Positions 17,201 to 25,231 of a DNA stretch of 64,000 nt are shown in pieces. The DNA comes from Rhodobacter sp. (GTDB lineage: Bacteria > Pseudomonadota > Alphaproteobacteria > Rhodobacterales > Rhodobacteraceae), in NCBI GenBank assembly GCA_020637595.1, contig JACKKE010000002.1:124001-188000 (forward strand), read 5' to 3'. A program made the translations under genes and the position numbers. The notes beneath the pieces are model-generated. The model ran no database searches. It had not been told where the DNA came from and was given only the letters and a program-made list of their open reading frames with translations. Each line of letters starts with the position of its first letter. The stretch's first letter is position 1.

Positions 17201-18388
17201 CTATTCCACTGGTGTGCCGAATGCGACGATCAACACGCCCAGGATCGCCAGCGCGGCAAAACCCGCGGCTTTGCCGGGTGCAACGGGCCAGGCACGCCAG
17301 GCCGCCAGCCCCGCCTGCACGGCGTAATAGGCCGCGAAGGCGCGCGAAGCATAGGCGATGATCTGGAATACATCGGCGTTCCAGGTGATCAGCAGACCGA
17401 TGGCGACCGTGATGGCATAGGATTGCCGGGGTTTCAGCCGGTTTGCGCTGACCTCGGCCAGGAGACCGCCTGAGCCGCTGGTGTCCGCTACCGCTGCCGA
17501 GAACTGCGCCGCCAGCGCCGCTACGACCAGCACCACCGGCAGCACCGGCGAGACGATGCCCATCATGTCGACGATCGCGGTTTCGCTCAGCGTCACGTCG
17601 CCGGGGGCAAAGCTGTAGGCGGTGAGCAGGATGTAGACCACATAGATCGTCGTCGCGATGACCTGCGCCAGTTTCATCGAGCGGATCCGGGTGTCCGGGT
17701 CATAGCTGCGGCCAAGATAGCGTGAGGTCTCGAACCCCTGCACGGTGACGATCAGCCCGAACCCCAGGGTCAGGGCCTGCCAGGGGCCGACCGACAGCGG
17801 GGTGAAATCCAGCCTATGCGTTGCGGCCTTGCCGGAGCCGAACCACAGCAGCGCCACCAGCAGCCCGGCGATGATCGACAGTTTCAGCGCGACGGCGGCG
17901 TATTCCATCGACTCGAGCCGCTTGAACCCGCCGGTCCAGCCGGCAATCAGGATCAGCCCATAGACCGCCGTGGTCATCGCCCGCGCCGATGTCGGATCGG
18001 CCCAGGGTGTCAGGCTGAGGGCGAAGGCGCCGAGCAGGTTGAGGTAATAGGCAACCGAGACGACAAAGGCGAAGCCGAGCAACAGCGAGGCCAGCGTTTC
18101 TGCCCAGGCCGCGTCCTGGGTGCCGGGCTGGTCCCCGATCGCCGCAATGTTGAAGCGGATCGCCGCACCGAATCCCCAAGCCACGGCGCACAGTGCCAGC
18201 ATCGCCAGCGGCGCATACATCCCATAGGCGTGGTCGAGGACCGGCGCCAGGACCAGGAATCCCGACCCGATGATCGACGCCAGCGGCGTGACCATCGCGC
18301 GCCATGTCGCGCGCCGTCGCAGACCGGGCGACCACAGGGTCACCGCGGCAAGGGCGATGGTCAGCACAATGGCGGCATCGAGAGCCAT
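17201..18388 (-). CDS. Multi-pass membrane protein, APC-superfamily-like permease
   Basis: A 395-aa hydrophobic protein with about 11 predicted membrane helices, for example AAIVLTIALAAVTLW, PLASIIGSGFLVLAPVL, MYAPLAMLALCAVAWGF and LGFGLIVTVQGFETSRYLG. The unwound-helix segment GSGFLVLAP and the motif QGFETSRYLG recall amino acid-polyamine-organocation transporters. No substrate can be assigned. It stands between mipZ and rpmE, with the rpmE terminator upstream of its start, so it needs its own promoter. Confidence 0.75.
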   Translation of the reverse strand: MALDAAIVLTIALAAVTLWSPGLRRRATWRAMVTPLASIIGSGFLVLAPVLDHAYGMYAPLAMLALCAVAWGFGAAIRFNIAAIGDQPGTQDAAWAETLASLLLGFAFVVSVAYYLNLLGAFALSLTPWADPTSARAMTTAVYGLILIAGWTGGFKRLESMEYAAVALKLSIIAGLLVALLWFGSGKAATHRLDFTPLSVGPWQALTLGFGLIVTVQGFETSRYLGRSYDPDTRIRSMKLAQVIATTIYVVYILLTAYSFAPGDVTLSETAIVDMMGIVSPVLPVVLVVAALAAQFSAAVADTSGSGGLLAEVSANRLKPRQSYAITVAIGLLITWNADVFQIIAYASRAFAAYYAVQAGLAAWRAWPVAPGKAAGFAALAILGVLIVAFGTPVE

Positions 18389-18433
18389 GCCGGCTCCTCT
18401 GCGGGTTAGCGGGGCGCTGCCCGGACAAACGAA

Positions 18434-18460
18434 AACGCCGCCCCTGAATGGGACGGCGTT
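18434..18460 (-). terminator. Intrinsic terminator of rplS-rpmE
   Basis: On the minus strand AACGCCGTCCC, a 6-nt loop and GGGCGGCGTT form a GC-rich stem with one bulge, followed by TTCGTTTG. It lies 23 nt after the rpmE stop. Confidence 0.8.
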
Positions 18461-18482
18461 GCCGTGCGATGCAAGCGGTTTC

Positions 18483-18704
18483 TTAGAAACCCAGGCCCGC
18501 GTATTTGTTCTTGAACTTCGACACCTTGCCGCCGGTGTCCATCAGCCGCGAGGTGCCGCCGGTCCAGGCCGGGTGCACCGAGGGGTCGATGTCCAGCGCC
18601 AGGGTGTCGCCTTCGCTGCCCCAGGTCGAGCGCATCTGCACGATGCTGCCGTCGACCAGCTTGACGTTGATGGTGTGGTATTCGGGGTGGATCGCGTCTC
18701 TCAT
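18483..18704 (-). CDS. rpmE: 50S ribosomal protein L31, zinc-independent form
   Basis: A 73-aa protein. MRDAIHPEYHTINVKLVDGS, RSTWG, and HPAWTG...DTGGKVSKFKNKY match L31. There is no Cys at all, so the CxxC zinc ribbon of the type A protein is missing: this is a C-minus form. It follows rplS by 11 nt in one operon ending in the terminator at 18434-18460. Confidence 0.96.
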   Translation of the reverse strand: MRDAIHPEYHTINVKLVDGSIVQMRSTWGSEGDTLALDIDPSVHPAWTGGTSRLMDTGGKVSKFKNKYAGLGF

Positions 18705-18715
18705 GACCCTGTTCC

Positions 18716-19096
18716 TTATTCGGCGCCGCCCATCGGGCGATAGTTGGTTTTCTCGGCGATACGGGCCGATTTGCCGCGACGATCACGCAGGTAGTAGAGC
18801 TTGGCGCGACGAACGCGGCCACGGCGCACGACGGTGATCGAGTCGATGTTGGTCGAATAGAGCGGGAACATCCGCTCGACGCCTTCACCGAACGAGATCT
18901 TGCGCACGGTGAACGAGGCGCCGATGCCCTGGCCGCCGCTGCGACCGATGCAGACGCCTTCGAACATCTGCACGCGCGAGCGCGACCCTTCGGTCACCTT
19001 GTAGCCGACGCGAACGGTGTCGCCGGCCTTGAAATCCGGGATGTCTTTGCCGAGCGAGGCGATCTGCTCGGCTTCGAGTTGTGCGATCAGGTTCAT
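18716..19096 (-). CDS. rplS: 50S ribosomal protein L19
   Basis: A 126-aa protein at the 30S-50S interface. Recognised from FKAGDTVRVGYKVTEGSRSRVQ, FEGVCIGRSGGQGIGASFTVRKIS, GEGVERMFPLYS and RRGRVRRAKLYYLRDRRGKSARI. AGGAGA is 7 nt upstream of the ATG. In many alphaproteobacteria rplS follows rimM-trmD; here it has its own promoter (19303-19331) and a leader of about 200 nt. Confidence 0.97.
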   Translation of the reverse strand: MNLIAQLEAEQIASLGKDIPDFKAGDTVRVGYKVTEGSRSRVQMFEGVCIGRSGGQGIGASFTVRKISFGEGVERMFPLYSTNIDSITVVRRGRVRRAKLYYLRDRRGKSARIAEKTNYRPMGGAE

Positions 19097-19118
19097 CTGA
19101 CCATCTCCTATCCATGCT

Positions 19119-19331
19119 CGCGGTTCAGTCCGCGAAGGTCTGTGCCGACCGAGAGCTCCGTGTCTTCTGCCGGGTCCGCGTCGCGCCCGCCGGAGATCAG
19201 CTCGTCATTCCTTGTGCGCCTGTTCGTCCCTGTGGTCCGCCGAAGAAGACGGGGGATTGAACGACAGCGGTCCGCAGGCCGATTCCGACCGCAGACCGGC
19301 GCCGTATAGGGCCAAGCCCGCCTGCGGTCAA
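19119..19331 (-). promoter_or_regulatory. Promoter and long leader of rplS-rpmE
   Basis: On the minus strand TTGACC (19331-19326), a 17-nt spacer and TATACG (19308-19303) make a good sigma70 promoter. The transcript would start near 19296, leaving about 200 nt before the rplS ATG. The leader has a hairpin CGCGG-TTCAGT-CCGCG near its 3-prime end (19119-19134). I see no coding frame in it. A long leader before a ribosomal protein gene could hold an autoregulatory RNA structure. Confidence 0.65.
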
Positions 19332-19363
19332 GCGGTCGTGCGATGCGGCCAGATATGGGGCGG

Positions 19364-19948
19364 TCAGTGCCCGGCTGCCTCGCGGGCCATGCGTTCGTGC
19401 ACCGCCTGCATGCCGCGCGCGGCCATGTCGCTGACCTCGCCGGCATGGGTGTGCAGCGCCGCGACGATCGCCGGATCGTCCGAAGTCTGGGTGACGACGA
19501 TGCCCTCGTCGGTCAGCTCGATCTGGCTGACCATCGCGCCAGGATTGGCAAAGAAGATGTCCAACGTCGGCGACTGGATGAAGATCTGCGGATCGTCGCC
19601 CGCCTCGGCCCGCCCGATCATGCCATAGACATGGCTGACCAGCGCCTCCATCACCGCCGGGTCGGACGAGCGGGTCACCGTGCGGATGCCGTTCGGCAGA
19701 TCCTCGACCGTGCGGCTCAGCGTCTGAAAGTTGCGAAACATCACCGCCAGCTCGGCGCTTTCCTCGGGCGTGGCGTTGAGGCCCTGGAGCCCGGGCATGG
19801 TGACCTCGTCATGCTGGGTGTGGCCATGCATCATGCCCATTCCCATCCCCTGACCTTGCCCGTGCTGGTGCATCTGCGCACCGGCTGGGGCGGAGAGGAG
19901 GGCGACGGTGGCGGCGGCAAGCAGGGACGGGCGCAGGGAACAGGACAT
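19364..19948 (-). CDS. Periplasmic His/Met-rich protein of unknown function
   Basis: A 194-aa protein with a signal peptide (MSCSLRPSLLAAATVALLSAPAGA). The mature N-terminus MHQHGQGQGMGMGMMHGHTQHDEVTM is rich in His and Met, as in periplasmic copper-binding segments. The remainder holds two related helical-strand units (ESAELAVMFRNFQTLSRTVEDLPNGIRTVTRSSDPAVMEALVSHVYGMI and MVSQIELTDEGIVVTQTSDDPAIVAALHTHAGEVSDM). Both contain a V-T-x-T/R-S-D-P/D-A-x-V/M-x-A-L motif and so look like an internal duplication. No catalytic motif known to me. Confidence 0.75.
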   Translation of the reverse strand: MSCSLRPSLLAAATVALLSAPAGAQMHQHGQGQGMGMGMMHGHTQHDEVTMPGLQGLNATPEESAELAVMFRNFQTLSRTVEDLPNGIRTVTRSSDPAVMEALVSHVYGMIGRAEAGDDPQIFIQSPTLDIFFANPGAMVSQIELTDEGIVVTQTSDDPAIVAALHTHAGEVSDMAARGMQAVHERMAREAAGH

Positions 19949-20032
19949 GGGCGGGCCTTTCAACGAGGGTCGCGCACTGTGCCATCGGTTGGCCGCGCGA
20001 CAAAGCCCCTTGTCTTCACGCCCCTGTGAGGG

Positions 20033-21004
20033 TCAGCCCTGCAGCCCCAATGCCGCCAGCTCGGTCGCCAGATCCAAGGAGCCCGGGGTAATTCCTTCAT
20101 GCACCATTCGCGCACCCAGCCGGGTCATTGCCGCATTGACCGGCGTCGGCACCCCGTGCAGCCGGCCCAGCAGCGCGATTTCGCCGTTCAGGTAGTCGGT
20201 CTCGACCGAGCCGCCGCGCAACAGGCTCTGCAGCGTCGAGCCCCCCCGATATCCGGCCTCGGGCACCGGTTTCATCTGGGCGAAGGCCTTGCGCCTCGGA
20301 TCCGAGGCGCCCACATCCGCGGCATGGATTCCGGCCGCGGCAAAAACGGCCTCGGCCTCGGTGCGCATGCGCGGGGCGATGGCGGATTGCTTGGCGTCGG
20401 GGCCAAAGGCGGCCTCGATCACGTTGTTCAGGTTCATCAGCAGCTTGCCATACTTGCTGGCCATCACTTCGGGCGTCGGAAAGGCGGCGAAATTTGCGTC
20501 CTCCAGCACCCCGGCCAGCCGCGTGTCATCGTCATCGGTGCCGCCGGGATAGCGCCCGATGTCGAATATTCCGAAGCGTGGCGCCAACAGGCTGGCAACC
20601 TCACCGGGCACCAGATAGTTGCAGGGCATCATCACCGTCGCCCCGTGCACGTTCGGGAAATACCTGAGCGCCATCCGCTCGTTGGCGACGCCGTTCTGAA
20701 AGCAGAACACCGGCTGATCGGTCACCCCGGCGTCGCGCAGGGCCTGCAGCGCGGTCAGGGTGTCCTGGGTCTTCATGCACAGCAGGATCGCGTCGTCGGG
20801 ACGGAACGCGATTTCGCCCGGCGCGGCAGCGGTGTCGAGGCGCACCACTTCATCGACCTCGGGACTGCGCAGCCGCAGACCCTGCGCGCGGATTGCCCCC
20901 AGCATCGCGCCGCGGCCGATGCCGATGACCTCGTGCCCCGACCGTGCCACCGCGGCGGCAATCACGCCACCCACCGCGCCCAGGCCAAAGACGATGATGC
21001 GCAT
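20033..21004 (-). CDS. Ketopantoate reductase-like NAD(P)-dependent dehydrogenase
   Basis: A 323-aa PanE/ApbA-family protein. The Rossmann motif MRIIVFGLGAVGG (GxGxxG, residues 7-12) starts the protein; KTQDTLTAL, FQNGVANE (the NG that binds nicotinamide/substrate) and SKYGKLLMNLNN, with the conserved Lys and Asn, follow in family order. PanE makes pantoate for coenzyme A, but many paralogues act on other 2-keto acids. Start 21004 is at the family N-terminus with a GGAG-like site upstream. Confidence 0.88.
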   Translation of the reverse strand: MRIIVFGLGAVGGVIAAAVARSGHEVIGIGRGAMLGAIRAQGLRLRSPEVDEVVRLDTAAAPGEIAFRPDDAILLCMKTQDTLTALQALRDAGVTDQPVFCFQNGVANERMALRYFPNVHGATVMMPCNYLVPGEVASLLAPRFGIFDIGRYPGGTDDDDTRLAGVLEDANFAAFPTPEVMASKYGKLLMNLNNVIEAAFGPDAKQSAIAPRMRTEAEAVFAAAGIHAADVGASDPRRKAFAQMKPVPEAGYRGGSTLQSLLRGGSVETDYLNGEIALLGRLHGVPTPVNAAMTRLGARMVHEGITPGSLDLATELAALGLQG

Positions 21005-21089
21005 GGGGGGCTCCTGTGGTTGGGTTGGCCCCGATCTAACGGCATCGGCCGGCCAGAGGAAAGTCCGTTCCCCGCGGCTCCAGCGAAAA

Positions 21090-21113
21090 GGGCCGCCCTG
21101 AACGGACGGCCCT
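21090..21113 (-). terminator. Intrinsic terminator of ahcY
   Basis: On the minus strand AGGGCCGTCC / GGGCGGCCCT with a 4-5 nt loop, then TTTCGC, 28 nt after the ahcY stop. It separates ahcY from the panE-like gene. Confidence 0.8.
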
Positions 21114-21140
21114 CTGTCTGGTGCACGCGGATCGCGCAGT

Positions 21141-22541
21141 TCAGTAGCGATAGTGCTCAGGCTTGAACGGACCATCGGGCGAAACGCCAATATACTCGGC
21201 CTGTTCGGGCTTCAGTTCGGTCAGTTTCACGCCGATCCGCGCCAGGTGCAGGCGCGCGACCTTTTCGTCCAGATGCTTGGGCAGGATATAGACGCCCGGG
21301 TTGTATTCGCCGTGCTTGCTCCACAGCTCGATCTGCGCCAGCACCTGGTTGGTGAAGCTGGCGGACATCACGAAGCTGGGGTGGCCGGTGGCGTTGCCGA
21401 GGTTCAGCAGACGCCCCTCGGACAGCAGGATGATGCGGCTGCCCGAGGGCATCTCGATCATGTCCACCTGATCCTTGATGTTCGTCCACTTGTGGTTCTT
21501 CAGCTGGGCGACCTGGATCTCGTTGTCGAAGTGGCCGATGTTGCCGACGATGGCCATGTTCTTCATCTCGCGCATATGCTCGATGCGGATCACGTCCTTG
21601 TTGCCGGTGGTGGTGATGAAGATGTCGGCGCTGGCGACCTCGTCCTCCAGCAGCGTCACCTCGTAGCCGTCCATCGCCGCCTGAAGCGCGCAGATCGGGT
21701 CGACCTCGGTCACTTTCACCCGCGCCCCTGCGCCGCGCAGCGAGGCGGCCGAGCCCTTGCCCACGTCGCCATAGCCGCAGACCACGGCGACCTTGCCGGC
21801 CATCATCGTGTCGGTGGCGCGGCGGATGCCGTCGACCAGCGATTCCTTGCAGCCATACTTGTTGTCGAACTTGGACTTGGTGACGCTGTCGTTCACGTTG
21901 ATCGCCGGGAAGGGCAGCTGGCCCTTCTTGTGCAGGTCATAGAGACGGTGCACGCCGGTGGTGGTTTCCTCGGAGACGCCCTTGATCGCGTGGCGCTGCT
22001 TGACGAACCAGCCGGGCGTCGCGGCCATGCGCTTGCGGATCTGCGCGAACAGCGCCTCTTCCTCTTCCGATTTCGGCACGGCGATGAGGTCTTCCTCGCC
22101 TTCCTCGACGCGGGCGCCCAGGAGGATGTAGAGCGTCGCATCCCCGCCGTCGTCGAGGATCATGTTGCACATGCCGCCCTCGCCGCCGAACTGGAAGATC
22201 TTGTCGGTGTATTCCCAATATTCCACCAGCGTCTCGCCCTTGATGGCGAAGACGGGGGTGCCCGAGGCCGCGATGGCCGCCGCCGCGTGGTCCTGCGTCG
22301 AGAAGATGTTGCACGAGGCCCAGCGGACATCGGCGCCGAGCGCCTTCAGGGTCTCGATCAGCACGGCGGTCTGGATCGTCATGTGCAGCGAACCGGCGAT
22401 CTTGGCGCCTTTCAGGGGCTGCGACACGCCATATTCCTCGCGGCAGGCCATCAGGCCCGGCATCTCGGTCTCGGCAATGTCCAGTTCCTTGCGCCCGAAA
22501 TCGGCAAGGGCGATGTCTTTGACGATATAGTCCGCGGCCAT
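21141..22541 (-). CDS. ahcY: S-adenosyl-L-homocysteine hydrolase
   Basis: A 466-aa NAD-dependent enzyme that splits S-adenosylhomocysteine into adenosine and homocysteine in the methyl cycle. Motifs: GSLHMTIQTAVLIETL, CNIFSTQDHAAAAIA, NVNDSVTKSKFDNKYGCKESLVDGI, and the NAD-binding GYGDVGKGSAASLRG. The C-terminus LKPEQAEYIGVSPDGPFKPEHYRY, ending in Tyr, is diagnostic. ATG 22541 has AGGAG upstream. I looked for a SAH riboswitch in the 135-nt upstream gap and did not recognise one. Confidence 0.98.
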   Translation of the reverse strand: MAADYIVKDIALADFGRKELDIAETEMPGLMACREEYGVSQPLKGAKIAGSLHMTIQTAVLIETLKALGADVRWASCNIFSTQDHAAAAIAASGTPVFAIKGETLVEYWEYTDKIFQFGGEGGMCNMILDDGGDATLYILLGARVEEGEEDLIAVPKSEEEEALFAQIRKRMAATPGWFVKQRHAIKGVSEETTTGVHRLYDLHKKGQLPFPAINVNDSVTKSKFDNKYGCKESLVDGIRRATDTMMAGKVAVVCGYGDVGKGSAASLRGAGARVKVTEVDPICALQAAMDGYEVTLLEDEVASADIFITTTGNKDVIRIEHMREMKNMAIVGNIGHFDNEIQVAQLKNHKWTNIKDQVDMIEMPSGSRIILLSEGRLLNLGNATGHPSFVMSASFTNQVLAQIELWSKHGEYNPGVYILPKHLDEKVARLHLARIGVKLTELKPEQAEYIGVSPDGPFKPEHYRY

Positions 22542-22676
22542 TCCCGGCTCCTGTCCATCTGGGTCATTCATCAATTGGGCCGGAAATAGCACCCCGCCCC
22601 GGTTGCGGCAATGCCGCCTTGCGGGACGGGGGAGGCGCGGGGTGGAGCCGCGGCCGGGCGGGCCCGGCGCCGGGTC

Positions 22677-22853
22677 TCAAGCCCTGTCAGTCCAGCTTTC
22701 ACCGGGGCGCAACCCGGTGCGCGGGTTGCAGGGTGTGTTGTGGAACCAGTCGCGCGCTGGCTGGTCGGCGCGCCGGAGCGGGCGTTTCTCGCTGTCAGGC
22801 CAGCTATCAGAGCGGGTTGCGACGCGAAAGGCGGTGTTGAGGATACCGAACAT
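22677..22853 (-). CDS. Possible small basic protein, 58 aa
   Basis: The frame starts MFGILNTAFRVATRSDSWPD and ends RPGESWTDRA. An AAAGGAA site sits about 8 nt before the ATG, which is the best SD in this 415-nt space between ahcY and the LysR gene. Composition (Asn, Phe, Trp, Cys) is not that of a chance GC-rich frame. I do not recognise the family. It could be co-transcribed with ahcY, which begins 135 nt downstream. Confidence 0.5.
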   Translation of the reverse strand: MFGILNTAFRVATRSDSWPDSEKRPLRRADQPARDWFHNTPCNPRTGLRPGESWTDRA

Positions 22854-22955
22854 GGGCTCATTCCTTTGTCGTGTTGATGGTCTCACCCTGCCAGAAGCCG
22901 CCCCCGGGCCAAAGTTCGGATGGTTTTTCAGATGTAAGTTGTGCTAACAAATGGC

Positions 22956-23834
22956 ATGGACTGGAAGGATATCCCCTCGCTCGCTGCGCTGCGGGCTTTC
23001 GATGCGGTGGCGCGGTCTGGCAGCCTGTCGGGTGCCGCGCGGGCGCTCAACGTGACCCATGCCGCGGTCTCGCAGCACCTGCGCCAGCTCGAGGCCGAGT
23101 TTGGCGAGCCACTGGCACGGCGCGAGGGGCAGGGCATGGTCCTGACCGAGGCCGGGCACGACCTGGCGGCGGCGTTGGGCGAGGGGTTCACCCGCATTGC
23201 CGAAGGGGTGACGCGCCTGCGCGCTCGGCAGGTCGCACGCCCGGTGGTGGTCGCGCTGACGCCGTCGTTCGCGGAAAGCTGGCTGATGCCGCGGATCGGC
23301 GGTTTCTGGACGGCCCATCCCGACGTCGAGGTGCGCCTTGTGCCCGGGATCGGGATGTCCGACCTGCGGCGCGACGGCATCGACATGGCCATTCGCTTTG
23401 GCGCCGGTTCGTGGCCGGGGTTGCGGGCCGAACCACTGACGCCCAACCGCTTCGCGGTGGTCGCAGCACCCGGCTATACCAAGGCGCGCAGCCTGGCGGA
23501 TCTCGGCAAGCTGCGGGGACATGACTGGTTCTTTTCGCGCGCCGCGATGGAGCAACGCCTGTGGGGTCGCGCCGTGGGGGTCGATTTCGACACCGTCGGC
23601 GCGCGCGAGATGGGCTCGAACGGGATGGTGATGAGCGCCGTGCGCGCGGGTCTGGGCCTGTCGATCCAGGATATGGCGCTGGTGCGGCCTGACCTGGCGT
23701 CGGGGCAACTGGTATCGCTGTATGAAGGCGACGCCGAGGGGCTGGGCTATTATCTCGTCACCCGCCCCGACCCGTTGGCACCCGGCGCACGGCTGTTTCG
23801 CCGCTGGCTGCGCCGGGTGGCCGCCGGAGACTAG
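22956..23834 (+). CDS. LysR-family transcriptional regulator, GcvA type
   Basis: A 292-aa regulator. The N-terminal winged helix (LAALRAFDAVARSGSLSGAARALNVTHAAVSQHLRQLE) is typical of LysR proteins, with GcvA-like features such as RREGQGMVLTEAGHDLAAAL. The effector domain follows (VVVALTPSFAESWLMPRIGGF, DLRRDGIDMAIRFG). Start ATG 22956 is preferred over GTG 22941. It diverges from the small gene and ahcY, so it may act on that shared promoter region; the target is not known. Confidence 0.9.
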   Translation: MDWKDIPSLAALRAFDAVARSGSLSGAARALNVTHAAVSQHLRQLEAEFGEPLARREGQGMVLTEAGHDLAAALGEGFTRIAEGVTRLRARQVARPVVVALTPSFAESWLMPRIGGFWTAHPDVEVRLVPGIGMSDLRRDGIDMAIRFGAGSWPGLRAEPLTPNRFAVVAAPGYTKARSLADLGKLRGHDWFFSRAAMEQRLWGRAVGVDFDTVGAREMGSNGMVMSAVRAGLGLSIQDMALVRPDLASGQLVSLYEGDAEGLGYYLVTRPDPLAPGARLFRRWLRRVAAGD

Positions 23835-23835
23835 G

Positions 23836-25050
23836 TCAGGCCGGGTCGCGGTTCAGGTGCGGCAGGAAGGCCGCGAGGATCCCCAGCGCCGGCAGGAAGG
23901 CGCAGATCGCATAGACCGTCTCGATGCCATAGCTGTCGGCCAAGAGCCCCAGCGCCGCCGCCATGATCCCGCCGATGCCGAAGGCCATGCCAAAGAATAC
24001 CCCGGCGATCAGTCCGACGCGGCCGGGCACCAGTTCCTGGGCAAAGACGATGATTGCCGGAAAGGCCGAGGACATGATCAGCCCGATGAGCACCGTCAGC
24101 ACGCCGGTCCAGAACAGGCTGGCAAAGGGCAGCGCCAGGGTGAACGGCAGCGCGCCCAGGATCGACACCCAGATCACCGCCCGCGTGCCGATCCGGTCCC
24201 CGATCGGTCCGCCCAGGATCACCCCGGCCGCCGAGGCCGCGAGGAACAGGAACAGCATCATCTGCGCTTCTTGCGTCGACAGTGCGAAACGGTCGATCAG
24301 GAAGAAGGTGTAATAGGCCGAGATCGACGCGATATAGGTATTCTTGGTGAACACGAGGAACGCCAGCAGGGTGATGGTGATCACCACCCGGCGGCGCGGC
24401 AGGCCGTGGCTCTTGGCCGGCGCAGCGGCGCGGCGCTTGCGTTCCTGGCTGGCATACCAGCGCCCGACCTGGCTAAGGATCGTCATACCCACCAGCGCCA
24501 GCGCCGCGAACCACGCGACCGAGGGCCGGCCCATCGGCACGACGATGAACGCCGCCAGCAGTGGCCCGCCGGCGCTGCCCGCATTGCCGCCGACCTGAAA
24601 GACCGATTGTGCGGTGCCGAACTTGCGCCCGGCGGCGGCGCGCGCGACGCGGCTGGCCTCGGGGTGGAACACCGCCGAGCCGATGCCGATCAGCGCCGCG
24701 CCGCTCAGCAGGAACGCATAGGACGGCGCCTGCGACAGCAGCAGCAGACCCAGCATGGTGCTGCCCATGCCGACGGTCAGCGACTGCGGAAACGGGCGGC
24801 GGTCGGTCAACGTGCCGACCACCGGCTGCAGGATCGACGCGGTGCCCATGAACGCCAGCGACATCAGCCCGATCTGGGTAAAGCTGAGGCCGAACTCGTC
24901 GCGCAGCAGCGGATAGCTGGCCGACAGAACCGACTGCATCACGTCGTTGATGAAGTGGCACAGCGCAATCGCCAGGATCACCGCGTAATGCGTGCGGATC
25001 GGTGCCGGGGAAAAACCGGCGGATGGGATCGGCGCGGCAGAGTCGGACAT
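23836..25050 (-). CDS. MFS exporter, fosmidomycin-resistance (Fsr)-like
   Basis: A 404-aa protein with 12 predicted membrane helices. HFINDVMQSVLSASYPLLRDEFGLSFTQIGLM, GTASILQPVVGTLTDRRP and GIGSAVFHPEASRVAR are characteristic of the Fsr branch of drug exporters. The long cytoplasmic loop in the middle is basic (ASQERKRRAAAPAKSHG). ATG 25050 has AAGGAA upstream. It ends 1 nt from the convergent LysR stop. The natural substrate is unknown. Confidence 0.88.
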   Translation of the reverse strand: MSDSAAPIPSAGFSPAPIRTHYAVILAIALCHFINDVMQSVLSASYPLLRDEFGLSFTQIGLMSLAFMGTASILQPVVGTLTDRRPFPQSLTVGMGSTMLGLLLLSQAPSYAFLLSGAALIGIGSAVFHPEASRVARAAAGRKFGTAQSVFQVGGNAGSAGGPLLAAFIVVPMGRPSVAWFAALALVGMTILSQVGRWYASQERKRRAAAPAKSHGLPRRRVVITITLLAFLVFTKNTYIASISAYYTFFLIDRFALSTQEAQMMLFLFLAASAAGVILGGPIGDRIGTRAVIWVSILGALPFTLALPFASLFWTGVLTVLIGLIMSSAFPAIIVFAQELVPGRVGLIAGVFFGMAFGIGGIMAAALGLLADSYGIETVYAICAFLPALGILAAFLPHLNRDPA

Positions 25051-25060
25051 GACCTGTTCC

Positions 25061-25107
25061 TTCACACGTTCACCGATGTGAATCAGCCCGGCGGGCCTGA
25101 AAGTCAA
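25061..25107 (-). promoter_or_regulatory. Promoter and TetR-like operator of the Fsr-like gene
   Basis: On the minus strand TTGACT (25107-25102), a 17-nt spacer and GATTCA (25084-25079) form a promoter. A perfect inverted repeat with arms TTCACA and TGTGAA separated by 10 nt (25061-25082) overlaps the -10 element and start site, a usual place for a TetR-type repressor. No tetR gene is adjacent. Confidence 0.45.
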
Positions 25108-25231
25108 GTCCACGCCGCGGCGCTTTTTCGCCGCAACGTGGTGCGGCGGGCGCTCTGGCGGCGATATCTTGTTGAGGCGCTTGGGGGATTATGCGACATA
25201 TTTGAAAAAGGCGGTAAATGAGGATGGCCCG

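Noticed and set aside
22542..22676. Possible SAH or SAM riboswitch upstream of ahcY
   Set aside because: The gap has GC-rich inverted repeats but I could not fit the conserved core of a SAH or SAM/SAH riboswitch.
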